Counted from the first letter of the stretch, positions 23,568-35,401 are shown. The stretch: DNA of 64,000 nt from Tanypteryx hageni (GCA_028673005.1 CM054114.1:130964470-131028469); one strand, 5' to 3'. Made by a program: numbers and translations. The notes: generated by a model from the sequence alone, not told the origin.

Positions 23568-24000
23568 GGAAATAGGATTATAGTTTTGTCGTTGTGTCTG
23601 TCTGTCAGTCCGTCCCCCCTGTTAACTTTTGAACCAATAAACCAATTTTCATGAAACTTGGTGGAAATCTCTTGCTACCAAGGCCGAGCCCTCCGAGGAT
23701 AGTTTTTGTTGCGGAGATTAAAAGTCCCGGGTTCGATTCCAAGAACTATAATTCCCTTTTAATTTACATGGGAAAACTGAAATCCATCGTGCAGGGTAAT
23801 TTTCTCTTGCAAATTAAAATATCTTAGAATTCTAATATCGGTGCGGGATTTGTACTATTCCCTGAGGAAAGGATTGGAGATTCGAATTTATATCGTAGAA
23901 TTTTTGCTTATCGATCGTATTTCTTACAATTTCGCGTAAATACTAGCGTTGTTGCAGTTTTTATCACTCATTTTGAGAGTGTTGCCATTGCAACAACTAT
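23568..24000 (+). mobile_element. Helitron-like fragment, 5' type
   Basis: TGTCTGTCTGTCAGTCCGTC, then AATTTTCATGAAACTTGG, and a CCCGGGTTCGATTCC segment near 23728. The same order (GTCCGT, 'AAATTTGG', a GGGTTCGA-type block) recurs at 25010-25160 and 26310-26490 in better defined Helitrons. Confidence 0.4.
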
Positions 24001-24770
24001 TGTTGGACTCGGATTCGATATATTCTAATATATACGCGCGTTATTTGTGCCGCACAAATACGCGTGATCAATTTAATATTCCGTACGAATGTATTTGTGA
24101 TATTTTATAACGCTAAATTATGAAATTTGGGAACACAATGAGCAACATATCCGCGGTGATTTTAAAGCTATTAAAGCCAATATATATAAGTATTAAATAA
24201 ATGACTGAATGGAAAGAAGGCTACATAAGTTCCGTTTGGATCATCTTGTTCCTAAATATGAATCATCTCTTTGAATAGCAATTCCATTTAAGTTCATGTT
24301 GTTTCTTCGTCTTCTGCTGTTGGCTCCATCGATTCTGTTTTGCCTTCTTATATTTCCCCCTTCAGGTTCTTCATTTCTTCTCTGGTAACTGATTTCGTTT
24401 ATGCTCCCTCTCGCTCTTTGCCATTGTTCATCTGTCTCTTTTGATCTTCTCGCTCTCTCTCTCTTTCTATATTTCTTCTACGCCGTTCTTCTTTATCTTC
24501 TTCTGTTTCTTGCTTTGATCTCCTTCTCATTAATTCTCTATAATATCTTCTACTTTCTTCCATTTGATGAAATAACGGGCTATTATTGCCTTAAACTTTA
24601 ACTAAAATTATATTAACAGAACCTTAACTAAAATTAAGTTAACGCAATTAATACAATAAAGAAATCTATTATGTAATTTAAGTAAGTATTAATGCTTCCC
24701 TAAGTTCTTACCAAATTAGTTTCATCGTCAAAGTAAACAGAACTGAAAGAAAAGTCAATTATCATTGGTT
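24001..24770. other. Intergenic, pyrimidine-rich near 24400-24560
   Basis: A C/T-biased block produces a leucine-rich chance frame. No gene supported. Confidence 0.5.
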
Positions 24771-24779
24771 GTTTGTTAA

Positions 24780-24960
24780 TTTGGGTTGGAACTCGAGTGT
24801 TTCTTGGGAATTTCTTTCGTTAAACGGCTTTTACTATAAGAGTCAAACATTCCTATATAAATTCAATCTTCTATCTACTCGAAAAGTTTGTTAAAAACAA
24901 ATTTATATTTCGTCATAAATAGTTCTCGAATATCTCTCTCTTTTATAACGCCCTGTAAGG
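24780..24960 (-). mobile_element. Helitron body fragment
   Basis: The segment CAAACATTCCTATATAAATT through AAAGTTTGTTAAAAAC matches 61240-61310, which lies inside a minus-strand Helitron with a clear 3' end. Confidence 0.45.
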
Positions 24961-24999
24961 GCGGAGCCACAGTCGACAGTGTGCAGTACCCCCCTTATA

Positions 25000-26301
25000 A
25001 TAAAAGGCTATGTTGGTCCGTTTGTTGGTCCGTGTCACGCTCTTAAAACGCGAATAACTCAATCAAATATGCAGATATAAACTTGAAATTTGGCAGAGAT
25101 GATTGATTCAGATATGAAATTCTTGTGACGAAGAAAAATTCACGAAAAACGTCCAGGGTTTGACTCTTGGGGATGATGATTTGCATTATCCATAGGATAA
25201 CACGTAAAAATCGACTTTTTGACGAGCAGGATTATATTTCTTTTGAGATTAAAATTAAAAAGGATTGACCTAGAATCTTTGGATCTAAACCGTTTTAAAG
25301 AACAAATTATAAGAATTTTTATTATGTTCATCGTTATTTTCCCTACAGTTCGAAAATCCTCATGTTAAACGTTTAATTCACATATTTTGGGGAAATCTTG
25401 CCATTTAACGGGGTGTTGCCATGCCTACCAATGGCAAAGTTAAGCCTCAAAATTTATGGGTTTAAGCGCGCTTAGAAGGCTTTTAATACGAGAAGGAGAG
25501 AAAGACGAAAGGAGAGGGAAAATCTTTTCCTAACAATCAAGCTAAATAACACTCGTTGGGTTATTTACTAGAAGATAAAATCCTCAAATACTATTAAAAA
25601 GATTAAAATCGTTTTGGTGGGCTAAGTTCAATACTATTGAAATCGGAGATATTTGTTGGACGTTTTAATAAACAAACCGAGCATGTCAAATATTTATAGC
25701 GTGAAGGATTGTGCGATAGGTTACGGGAGTTAGGTAGAAGAATGGAGGACTTGAGGACGGCTTTGGAAATCGGGAGAGAAAGAGAGGGCTAAAAGAATCA
25801 AAGAGTCACAAAAATAATAATAAAAGGCTAAGTTTTCAGTTCATTGACCTGAGTACCAAGATATTAAAACGAAAATAACTCGATCAATGATGTTGATAGA
25901 AAATTGAAATTTGGCAGAAATTTATATAATGAGCTAATCGGAATATTTTACTTAAGGTTGACATGGTAATTTAAAAAAATGACTGTCCGTTTGTGACGCT
26001 ACTTTGAGGGGGGGTATATTGCACTTTCTCCTAATAAAATTAATTAAATTTTAAAAGAAAGGGAGGAGAACGGGTTGGAGGAAGATGGAAGATGAGAAGA
26101 AAAGAGGGTAAAGAATAAGAGGGAGAGAGGGATGGAGAATGAGAAGAAGAGAGAGAAAATACGAGGGAGAGAGAGAATAGGAGGGAGAGAGAATAGGGGA
26201 GAGGGAGGGAGGCAGAGAGAAAGAGAGGATGAATGGGAAGTTCCTTAATTTTAATACATAATCTGCACATACCCGTCATATTTGACGGGCAATTACGCTA
26301 G
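25000..26301 (+). mobile_element. Helitron, non-autonomous, possibly two nested copies
   Basis: It starts near CTTATAATAAAAGGC with GTCCGTTTGTTGGTCCGT. It ends in the hairpin CCCGTCA-TATT-TGACGGG (26272-26289), 8 bases, then CTAG (26298-26301) followed by T. A 3' hairpin 8-12 bases before CTRR, with insertion at an AT, defines Helitrons. A second head-like start (AATAATAAAAGGCTAAG, about 25817) suggests one copy sits in another. No coding capacity. A GA-rich tract lies at 26055-26230. Confidence 0.7.
26055..26230 (+). repeat. (GA)n-rich tract
   Basis: Purine-only stretch with GAGAGA and GGGAGA units inside the Helitron. The minus-strand Ser/Leu/Pro frame across it is a composition artefact. 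Confidence 0.9.
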
Positions 26302-27140
26302 TCTAAAATCTATAAAGGGCTACTTCTGTACCTTTGCGGCTCCCTCTGCCACGCTTTGAAAATGCGAATAACTCGATAAAAAATCGAGATATATTTTTGA
26401 AATTTGGAAGGAACACTAAATTTGCATATTTTCAGGTAATGATGAAAAAATCGCGAAAAATGTTTTGGGTTCGACTCCAAGGAAGACATTTCCATTTTCA
26501 ATTAAAAAAATACGCAAAAATCGACTTTTCGACGTGGAGGCTTTTATTCTTTTTGATATGTAAATTAGAAAGATTTAACCTACGATCTTCGGCTCTAAAC
26601 CATTTTAAAGAATAAATTATAAAGTTTCTTATTCTGTTCATCTTTTTCCTCCTACAGTTCGAAATTCCTCATGTTAAACGTTTAATTCGCATATTTTGTG
26701 GAAATCTTGCCATTTTAACGGGATGTTGCCTTGTCAACCCATTACATTGTTAAACCTCGAAATCCTATTGTTATTTCAACCCTTATGGATAAAAGCGTGC
26801 CTTAAATGATTTTAATACGAGAGAGAGAAGGAAGGAGAGGGAAATGATTTTCAAAGCAACTAATGTAAACAACATCCGTTACGTTATATACGAGTAGGAA
26901 TACATTTGAATGTAGAACATTAATAAATCGCATATTTAAAATATCGATTTTTGAATACACGTCGAATCGATCAACACATCAGTTTTTAACGCGAGAATTT
27001 AACGCATTCTTAGTGATTTGCATTGTTGCCGGTTTTGTGTAATTGGGTTCCATTGACTTGGATAATAGCTTCGAGTCGCATCTATTCACGGAATTCATTA
27101 AAAAAACTTTCCTGTCATATTTGACGGGCAGTTACGCTAG
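26302..27140 (+). mobile_element. Helitron, non-autonomous, 839 bp, head-to-tail with the previous one
   Basis: It begins TCTAAAATCTATAAAGGGC immediately after the previous CTAG, and ends CCTGTCATATTTGACGGGC, then AGTTACG and CTAG (27137-27140) followed by T. The interior (GCGAATAACTCGAT, AAATTTGGAAGG, GGGTTCGACTCC) parallels 25030-25160. The 93-codon frame near 26334 is not a known protein. Confidence 0.75.
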
Positions 27141-27500
27141 TATGATAGTACACGGGCTCTTATTGATTAGATTAATAGGATCTCGAGTTCAACAATGGCA
27201 TCGGTTGGCAAGGCGACTTCTTGTTAAAAACGAAAAATTTAGCCGGAATCTGGAATTTTAACTTTTAATTTGACCGATTATTAGAACCTATTAGGAATCG
27301 CTATCGTTTTTGCTTACTGTGTCCTGGGTTTGACTCCAGATTCCCCGGAATATTAGCATGGGGAAAAGGTATTCCAGTGTATAAACCAATGTAAGAGGAA
27401 TAGGGAGCTAAAATTTTGCAGGATTATAGAATTACAACCAACCATAAAAATAAAAAAATTCAAAATTGTTGATTGTTAGGGGTTGTTTTTACCCCATGTT
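27141..27500 (-). mobile_element. Helitron body fragment, opposite orientation
   Basis: ATCTCGAGTTCAACAATGGC to GTTAAAAACG (27178-27232) matches 63609-63660 in the same orientation, and matches the complement of 26695-26760. Neither end is preserved. Confidence 0.5.
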
Positions 27501-28110
27501 TACATTAAAGTTTGATAATTATTATCTTGGAAACAATTTGTGGTAGGTATAAGCTTTTGCAAACATTTTGTAGCAAATTCTATTGTCCGTATGGATAAAC
27601 ATTTTAATCAATACCTTACAGATCATATAAGAGCATGGGAATGCAATTTCCGATATCTATACACATTTTTTTACAATTATTACGTATTAACAATTTTATC
27701 TCGAAAGATATTAGTCGTAGGCACTTGCCGTATTGGACTTTATTGTAGAAAATTTGGCCCTCTACTCGAATAAAATTTTTAATCTACACCTTGCAGAATA
27801 TATAAGAGCGATTTAGCCTTTTCAAGACGTCACATTTTATGTTAATGTGTCGTAGCGCTGTATCGTGCCTTCCGCCCCTTCCTTAACCTCCGTAGGTGCG
27901 CGCGCCTCTCCCCCTTCACCCTCCTCATCGTCCATCCCCTTTCTCTTTCTCCCTGTCCACACGACGATTTTTCGCGTTGGTATAGTTCGGCGCGAAATTT
28001 GACGTCCCACGAATCCTTGTGCGAGAGTATACGAGTCGTATTCGACAGTTCTTCCGTTATTCTATGAATTATCTCTCTGAAAAAATTGATCTTTTTTCAA
28101 GGTGAGAGGA
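27501..28110. other. Intergenic; CpG-richer block 27840-28100
   Basis: No gene supported. The CpG-rich part ends at a splice-donor-like AAGGTGAGA (about 28099-28107), discussed under findings. Confidence 0.4.
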
Positions 28111-28144
28111 AATGCTTGCCGAATGCAAGCACCAACTACTTATA

Positions 28145-28210
28145 TATATTAACTTAAGGAAAAGAAAAGGTAGTGATGAGGGTGGCAACAAGGTGTTGAG
28201 GGAAGCCCAG

Positions 28211-28212
<2 letters not shown>
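28145..28212 (+). repeat. Fragment of the TA-associated foldback family
   Basis: AGGAAAAGAAAAGGTAGTG, then GGCAACAAGGTGTTGAGG, matches the arms of the foldback element at 55382-55676. It abuts a (TA)n tract. Confidence 0.65.

Positions 28213-28244
<32 letters not shown>
28213..28244. repeat. (TA)n microsatellite
   Basis: About 16 units next to the foldback-family fragment. Confidence 0.95.
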
Positions 28245-28245
<1 letters not shown>

Positions 28246-28694
28246 TCAAAATTTCATTTCCTCAGCTTATCGGCAAGTGCCCGAAATTAATGTACAAAAA
28301 TAGCTCAATTCTTTTCTTATGGGAAAAAACGCAATATTCGGAATTTCTGAAGTAGAACTCATGTCACTTAGATGAGAGTTCTTTTGCTTTCTGGAGCTTA
28401 CGGAAGCTTTTAACTGCAAAAAAAATCAAATTTTCAATGACTAATTCTAACACTATAGCCAGGATAAAATGTGTTCCGATAAATTGCTTTGGTCGCTTTT
28501 CATATGCTTCTTTTGTTATAAAGTCACACAAGAGAATAAGTTAACCTCTCTGGTTATTTATGATTTGGCTCTATAACAACTTCACACCACCGTATGATGC
28601 CTTGCTTTATTGAAAGAAACATGTGCACGTATAAATGCTTAGGCGGACTCAAGAATCAAATAACTATACAATAAATAAATAAACAAACACATAT

Positions 28695-28696
<2 letters not shown>

Positions 28697-28731
<35 letters not shown>

Positions 28732-28733
28732 AT
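28697..28733. repeat. (TA)n microsatellite
   Basis: About 18 units with one interruption. Confidence 0.93.
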
Positions 28734-29990
28734 GCACACACGCTCATATATATACCCACATACGCATAAATATACACAAAAGACGATCTCATAGCAAAAA
28801 AGAGTGAAAAATTCTGCGTTAGATATGAGCGGCCAAACTGCCATGAAGAGATGAAATGAGCCCATAGGACACCATTTTGCGCGCGCAGAGAGAGGAGGGT
28901 GGGGGGAAGAGTGGATAAGGAGTGAAAAAGTGGAATGGGAGGGATAGAGAGAGAGAGAGGAGCGTTCGCTGGCCTGTATGCGGAGGGCCATAAATTCTTC
29001 TTTGTTAGCGCGAGGTTCATATTTTATATGAAAAAACCGCTATGCGCTACGCATTCTGCCTGCTCGTCCATCTGTGTATGTGTTTGCTATCCGTTGGTAA
29101 CCGAAAGCTTTATGAAAAGCAACGGGAGGCGAAAAATACTATGCTTAGCATATAAATTCATCCATGGAGAGAAAAAAAACCGCCTAGTCGAAATTTACTA
29201 TTTATTTGATGTTCGAAGTAGGGATATTATATTTAAAAATATTTTTTTTTTTTACATCGGGATAAATGTTTTACACTCGCAAGAATTCTGGAGAAAAACA
29301 CAATAGGGACGCCAGGGACGGATTTATTTTCGAGAGTGGGATCATGCTTGAATCCACAAACTTAACTCTTAGAATTCGATGTGTTTTAGATTCCCCCTCG
29401 GTGCAAAAATGAAATAAAAGTCCACGTTTTGTAACCTTTACCGACACCGTGAAATATTTTGCACATAAAACATTCAGCGGTTGTCCGCCGAATATAAACT
29501 CAATCAACACGACTATGCTCCCTTGAAATTTCGCGTTTCTTTATCGCTCAAAATATTTTATTTGTTTTTATTTCTTTTGCACGCCCGCAACAATCAGGAA
29601 TGAAAAAGAGTGCCGCGCGGATACATTTTTTAAATTAATTTTTATTTCGAGCACGAAACGAACATACGTCATCAGATACGAAGGAAGAGTTATTAAAGCA
29701 GATCTGTCTCTTTAAAGATAAGGCCTCCAGAAAACGTTCAAGTTATTTTTTTAAATTATATTTTTATATCTAAGGATTACCGGATGTGAAGATCATTATT
29801 TTCAAATCTCTTATTGGGGATCATATCACGATGGCGACAATTAAAACATGTAAACAGAACGGCAGAACATATTACATTAAGAACTTTTTATTTTTTTCAC
29901 GAAAAATATCGTAAATAAATATTTGCGCGTCCTGCCGAAAAAACAACAAAAATTAAAGAATAAAAAATTCGATATTTTAATATAAACTCC
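28734..29990. other. Intergenic, no gene seen
   Basis: Overlapping frames near 28656-29306 come from microsatellite and purine-rich sequence. None has a domain. Confidence 0.5.
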
Positions 29991-29997
29991 CGTGGAA

Positions 29998-30075
29998 TCG
30001 AACCCCGGTACTTCAGATGTGAAATCCGACGTGCAGTCCATTACGCTAACGTGTCATTTGTAGATTCCTCCCTGT
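29998..30075 (-). repeat. tRNA-like sequence, probable SINE head
   Basis: The minus strand reads TTAGCGTAATGGACTGC (A-box-like) and GGGGTTCGATTCC (good B box), with GGATTTCACATCTG between, resembling a tRNA-Glu anticodon arm. The acceptor strands do not pair, so it is not a functional tRNA. No second copy was found to define the SINE body. Confidence 0.5.
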
Positions 30076-30181
30076 AAAAAAACATCTTTTCTTTCTATAA
30101 CGGTATTAATTGTTCTTGAGTTGTCATCAAAGATCTGTCGTAGACACGGATTACTCCCCAAATGCTGATTTTAGATATACC

Positions 30182-30606
30182 TACACGGCGCTGTATTAGC
30201 TATTTTAGCACCCGGGGCAAACTACCAAATATGCGCCCACTCCATAAAACATTCTCTAATACCTATATGGATTTAAGATGAACAATTAATAAATAAAAAT
30301 AAACTATAAATGATATAATTTCTTCCTATAAATGTACATAATTTAAATACATAATTATAAATATAATTACATGTATAATTACACACATAGATAATTTAAA
30401 TACAGAGAGTATAAATATTTTAACATTAAAGAATATTCTAAAGTATTCTATGAAGCACACTCATCAATAGCACCATCGAAATTTATAGTTTCTGCTATGC
30501 GTAATGTCTGGAACAAGTATAGTAGTGAAATCTCCCCTGTCCTTGTGGCATGCACAACTTGCCTTTAACAATTTTTGCGCCCCTTCTTTAGTTACGCCCG
30601 GGGCTG
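30182..30606. mobile_element. hAT-like MITE
   Basis: Candidate 8-bp flanks GATATACC (30174-30181) and GATATACA (30607-30614) match at 7 positions. The ends carry GCACCCGGGGC and, reversed, CAGCCCCGGGCGTAAC, with GCGCCC blocks inside. The left terminal bases are poorly conserved. The interior is AT-rich and non-coding. Confidence 0.5.
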
Positions 30607-30614
30607 GATATACA

Positions 30615-31790
30615 TATACCACATTTTTACCATATCTAGTTGCTATATAGATCAGCCTATTCTGAGAATTTGGCTTTTCCAGGTAGCAGAATTCCAGATA
30701 TATTGCCCAAACAGACGGATGGACAGACAGACAAAGCCGAATACATTAGCGATTTTCAGAAAGAAAAAAGCTCCAAAAAGAAAACATATTTAAAGCAAGC
30801 CTCGCGAAAGAGGAAATCGACGAACATTTATATGAGAGGGCGAACCTCGAGTTCTTTTTTTTTAAGTATCTCCTAACCTATTTTCTTTTTCCTCACAAAC
30901 GGGATGAAGAGGGTTTTTAGAAGAACTTATTCCTCTTACACGACTCCCAACTCCGTGTAAGGTGAAGGTCAGTCTCGACGCGGAATAATTCATGTGGCGG
31001 CAGTTTTCCCCCGCGCGCTCTCTCTGTGTTATGTCAATGCTTTATGAAGACACGGAGAGCCCCCCCCCCCAACCCTTTCTCCCTCTCTTATGCTCTTTTC
31101 CCCCTCCCCTCATCCCTCCTCACAACATCCTCGCCCGACGCGAAATTACTCCGCGCGCTAGGATTTTGCGCTTTTTCATTTTCAAAACGAGAAGGATCGC
31201 GGTAATTACGGTCGGTATTCGACTAAACTCATTAATTGATGAGATGAAAGAGGACCGCGGTAAAAGGATAATCCGCGACCCAGAGGATTATATTCTTTGT
31301 CCATTATTTCGCTTGAAATATTTTCCCGAGCGGCTTTCGGAATAATTTCCTCGCCTTTCACTTTTCCAGGGAACTATTGAAGATATTTTCGGTGTTCAAA
31401 ATTTTTAAAAATATATTATTATTCGCGTTTGGCTTTTTGTAGAAAGGTTTGCGCCAGGGAAAAAGCATCTACGGGGTAAATGAAGTTTTGGATCAATCCC
31501 GTCTCTTCCGTTATTCTATTAGGATGTACTTAAGAGTTTTTTTGGATGAACTGAGCTCTGTTCAAATCTCGACTCTGGATTATAATACAAAGTATAAGAC
31601 TGTTAAAAAAAATTGCAGCTGTAATTTTTTCCCAATGCGACTAACTTCAAACGTAATCCTGAAAACCCCTTCCACGTACGCCCATAATGGGCCTGGATTA
31701 TCTTTTTAATTTAAAGAAAAGAAAGTTTATTCGACTACGTAAGAAATTAAAGTAACTACTGTAGTTGATGGAATGAAATGATCATAATAT
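30615..31790. other. Intergenic; short GACAGACGG run near 30712
   Basis: The run at 30712-30735 resembles the GACGGACGGAC segment near 63893. A C-rich, CpG-bearing block lies at 31000-31330 without a credible exon. Confidence 0.45.
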
Positions 31791-31794
31791 CCGA

Positions 31795-31985
31795 AGCAGA
31801 CAGGCACCAGCTGCAAAGTTGGAAATAACTTTGAAACGAGAAAAATTCTCGCTATGAGCGGGAATCGAATCAGGGTCTTCCACTTTCCGGGCGGATATTC
31901 TACCACTCAACTATCGTAGTAGATTAATTCTCGTTTCTGAATGCGGTATTTTTCACGTTTCGAAGTTATTCCCAGCCACTGCAGT
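31795..31985 (-). mobile_element. Small inverted-repeat element carrying a tRNA-like sequence, copy 1
   Basis: The left end GGAAATAACTTTGAAACGAG and the right end, reversed, GGGAATAACTTCGAAACGTG are inverted repeats around a tRNA-like core. The left flank GCAGACAGGCACCAGCTG also occurs beside copy 2 near 43195-43211. Outer borders are approximate. Confidence 0.7.
31851..31919 (-). repeat. tRNA-like core of the inverted-repeat element
   Basis: The minus strand has TAGTTGAGTGGTAG (A box), an anticodon-like arm TCCGC/GTGGA around a 7-nt loop CCGGAAA, and GATTCGATTCCCGC (B box), then a short T run. Position 33 of the loop is C instead of T, and the acceptor stem is only partly paired. A pseudo-tRNA or SINE-type promoter is likelier than a working tRNA. 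Confidence 0.6.
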
Positions 31986-32940
31986 GGTTCAAATAAATTA
32001 TTTTTTTAGAAATTTGTTTTGCAAAATTCTTTTCATCGCCTGTGCAATTAAAATGGAGTCCCGCAAATTTTTGTAATTCTTTGATAAATTTCATTTTATA
32101 ATACCTACTTAGAAATTTGGTTCGTTTTGGCTTCGTAAAACGTCGTTATAGTTTTGTATTGGCTTCATAACTTTTTCCCTTCGATTTTCATACAAGCTTC
32201 AGATCTTCAAATCATAGCAATCCATATCCTGCCATTGCTTATTGGAAACAAGTTTTACTGAAGTTTGGTAGTATAATAAATTGGATAAGAAGCAGCCGAT
32301 TATTTCAGTCAAAATTAATATCATAAAAACAGTGAGTAATTAAATATGTTATTTAACTTGTTAATTCAAATTAACTGATTTAAGTGTAACTTTGTGGAAT
32401 ATTTCCATAACCAGAAATAACTTTATACTCTTTGTAATTGTTCACTGTTCTATTATATGCTTACCTCATTGGTTTCGACGTGATACGTGATAGGTCAGGT
32501 CAGGATGACCCATAACCTCGAGGCCATGGCCGTAAGCATCTAATAAAATAGTGAAAAATTGCAATTCTTTCTGACAACTATTTATTTCTTAAAATTTTCC
32601 TGTTAGACATGTGTATTCGATTCCTATGAACGCTGAACTAATGCTAATGACCGTATAAGTACGTATAGACACAAAATGTTTGAAGTTGAACCATTGAACG
32701 TGTAAGAAAACGAAAATCCATTACCTTCGCGTCAGATAGGTACATAAATTTATTTTGAACTCGAAAATTATTCTGAGGAGAAAATATTTCGCAGCCCAGG
32801 GCGATCGCATCCCTGATGATCTGGCGAAATTGAGTTCATTAAAATTGTTTAGATGGAAAAGATAAAGACTTCGTGAAATGTTGCATAAAAGAATTTTCTC
32901 TAAAGAATATTCAGCTTACTTTTAAATTCGCACACACACA
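31986..32940. other. Intergenic, no gene seen
   Basis: AT-rich. A short (CA)n run lies at 32931-32944. Confidence 0.5.
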
Positions 32941-32946
32941 CACATA

Positions 32947-33789
32947 CAGTAAGACCCCGTTAATCCGAACCTCGGTAATCAAAAATTTCAGTTAATCCGA
33001 ACGGGATGTAAAAAAATAGTCTTCAGAAAAAGTTTTATTTATTCAGACGAAAATTAACAGAATACTAAAACTTAAACATTTATAAATTAGTCTTTTTACA
33101 AAATTGGTCATTTTTTTCGGATAATGTGTTGAACGACAAGAAGAGACTGCAATGTCCCGCCAGCGCTTCATAAAAATTACATCTGTAGGCATGGCTTTAC
33201 TTACTGTGCTGCTCTACGTACAGCCGAGCGCGTTCCAACGCTTCCAATCCTTCAGTGTGTGACATTACTTCCGTTGTAACTTCTTCTGAATCATTTTCAT
33301 TCGATTCATCTTGATTACTTTTCTCCGACAATCCAATTGCCAAGAGATTCAACACTAATAGTAGCACAAAATTGTTCAATTTTAGAACGATTCTTTTTCC
33401 AGTTACTGATGGTTGCTTTTCCGACACCAAGCTCTAAGGCTAGTTTGGTCGCACTTTCGTCTTTGTCAATGCGTTTGAGCAATTCCAACTTATCTTTTAA
33501 CTAACACGAACTGTGCTTATGCTTTTTCGACACTTCTCTCAGATGGACAAAACGGAAGACAGTAATTTAAAACACTGGGAAAATCCCTGCACTGCATTAC
33601 ACAGCTGTACGGTAAGACGATAGAAACAGCACTGAGCAATGAATACAGTGGTTTGCTGTGACCTTCACTCAGAGAGCGCGGCAATCTCCGACCCCTCGCC
33701 GTGCATTTTTTAAAACCCGGTTAATCCGAAAATTCACTAATCCGAACATACCCGAGTCCCGATTAGTTCGGATTAGCGAGGCTTTCCTG
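32947..33789 (-). mobile_element. Tigger/pogo element, internally deleted
   Basis: The left end is CAGTAAGACCCCGTTAATCC and the right end, reversed, is CAGGAAAGCCTCGCTAATCC, both continuing to CGAAC. TA flanks each side (32945-32946 and 33790-33791). It is 843 bp, far below a full Tigger element, because the catalytic middle is gone. Confidence 0.9.
33197..33535 (-). pseudogene. Tigger transposase remnant: CENP-B HTH fused to the C-terminal tail
   Basis: Reading down from about 33535: a K-H-K start with a stop, then LKDKLELLKRIDKDESATK and LALELGVGKATISNWKKNR, the first helix-turn-helix of pogo/CENP-B proteins. A frame change near 33420 leads into a 77-codon frame ending EVMSHTEGLEALERARLYVEQ, which resembles the C-terminal tail of Tigger proteins. 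The CENP-B-type second HTH and the DDE nuclease are absent. Without them it could at most bind element ends, and the frameshift makes even that doubtful. Confidence 0.8.
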
Positions 33790-33914
33790 TATATGTAATA
33801 GATTTTGAGTAAATCATATTTAAAAATAAAACTGAACATTAAATACCAATTTAAGTTTCTTAGATAAAACTAAGCGAAGGAGAAATCCAAGGTGATATAT
33901 ATATTTTTAAAAAA

Positions 33915-34130
33915 GCATTGTCAAGGAGAGAAAGAGAGGAAATGATATAAGGAGGGGAAAGGAAAGGTGGTAAAAGGAAGAGGCAGACAAGGAATGGGAG
34001 AGAGAGAGAGATAGAGATGGAGGGAGAATGAGAAGAAGACAGGCAGACAGACAGACGAATTTATTAAGGGCGATAGAGAGAGGGAGAGATGATAGGAGAG
34101 AGGGAGGAGTAGAGGTGGGAAGTGATACAG
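33915..34130 (+). repeat. (GA)n-rich tract
   Basis: Purine-rich with GAGAGA, GGGAGA and a GACAGACAGACAG stretch near 34037. The minus-strand Ser/Leu-rich frame is a composition artefact. Confidence 0.9.
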
Positions 34131-35400
34131 GTAGGTCGAGGTGGAAGTTCTGCGCTAAGAGCATTTATAAAACATGATCATTTGATTAAATTATTTTTCG
34201 TTCTAATAAAAGTTTTTATTTTGCAAAGAAATTTTATCTTTCTATTTAAAAAACAAAACAAAAATAGAAAATACCTATATTAATTTTATGCACGGTCATT
34301 ATTGACGAGGGTTTAAGATAATTTTTATGCTGTTGTTAAAATAAAAAGAGAATGGCAAAGTTTCTAATTCTAATTCAGTTTTGTATCACGACTACAACGA
34401 AATATCGAGAGAGAAAGAGAGCCGGAGATGTAGAAAGATTATTTCTTTATTTTTCAAAGAAATACGATAAAAAACGTATTCGTTCCATCAAGGTGTTGTG
34501 ACAAGGGCGACAAACCTGCCAAAAGCGGGATAAGGCATTTTTTCGGGGGTTGTAAGTCGTTATAAAAAGAAGTTCTCGTCGCTTCCAAAAAACGTAAAAA
34601 AAATACTCGGCTCGACGCGAGCGCTCCGGTAGGGAAAAAGATGAACCTTGGATTATTTTCGTGTTAAGCTCCGCGCGGAAAACTATCTCGAGAGCATGGC
34701 TCGAGGGCTCCGTGTAAGTTTCTTCCGACGCGCCAAGAACCTCCTTATCTTTCTGCTCGAAGATTGTGCAAAAGTAGCACCATACTACTTAGCCCGCACT
34801 ACCCCCTTCCCACCTCTTTCTTAACTTGTGAGCCTTCCTCGCGATACCGTTCGTCTAAAAACTTACCCCTCCTCCCATTCCTATCCCCATTTCTACCTTT
34901 GAATACCTCTTTTACTCATCCTCTCGGAAGAGCATCCACCGCCAACTCCTCTATCTAATATCCACAGGTGCCGGGAGAGGTCGCGCCGGCGCTGGGGGAG
35001 GAAAGGGTCCGTGTAGTTCCTCGGTTTCTCGCTAAATGGCGCCAACTCCGCGTCGTTGACCTTTTTTTTACTGTGCCGGGCCGAGGAATGGCGACCTGGA
35101 GTTTCCCAGAGGAGATGGCGAAGGAATCTCGTCCTCATTCTCCAGGGAATCGGCGGCGGCGGGTTGGTACGTTTCCATGGAAAGGATTCCTTACCCCCTT
35201 GGGGAGTAGTGAGACCGGTGAGGAGAAGCCCTCTCTCGCGTTATCCATTTGACACGGACCCCCCGCAAGGTGGCTGAGGCAGCCCTAGTCCTTCTCATCG
35301 ATTCCCTGCAGGTCGTAATTTTGTCGTGGCCGATTCGTTTTAAAGCTGGGTAGAACGTTTTCAGTCAGCCGACATGCGTACACATAACCAGGCATTCGGT
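34131..35400. other. Intergenic, CpG-rich 34500-35330
   Basis: Frames of 94 and 81 codons overlap on opposite strands at 34893-35277 with no recognised domain. I do not call an exon. Confidence 0.4.
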
Positions 35401-35401
35401 A

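Noticed and set aside
34893..35277. Overlapping 94- and 81-codon frames on opposite strands
   Set aside because: Mutually exclusive and without motifs; high GC lowers stop frequency.
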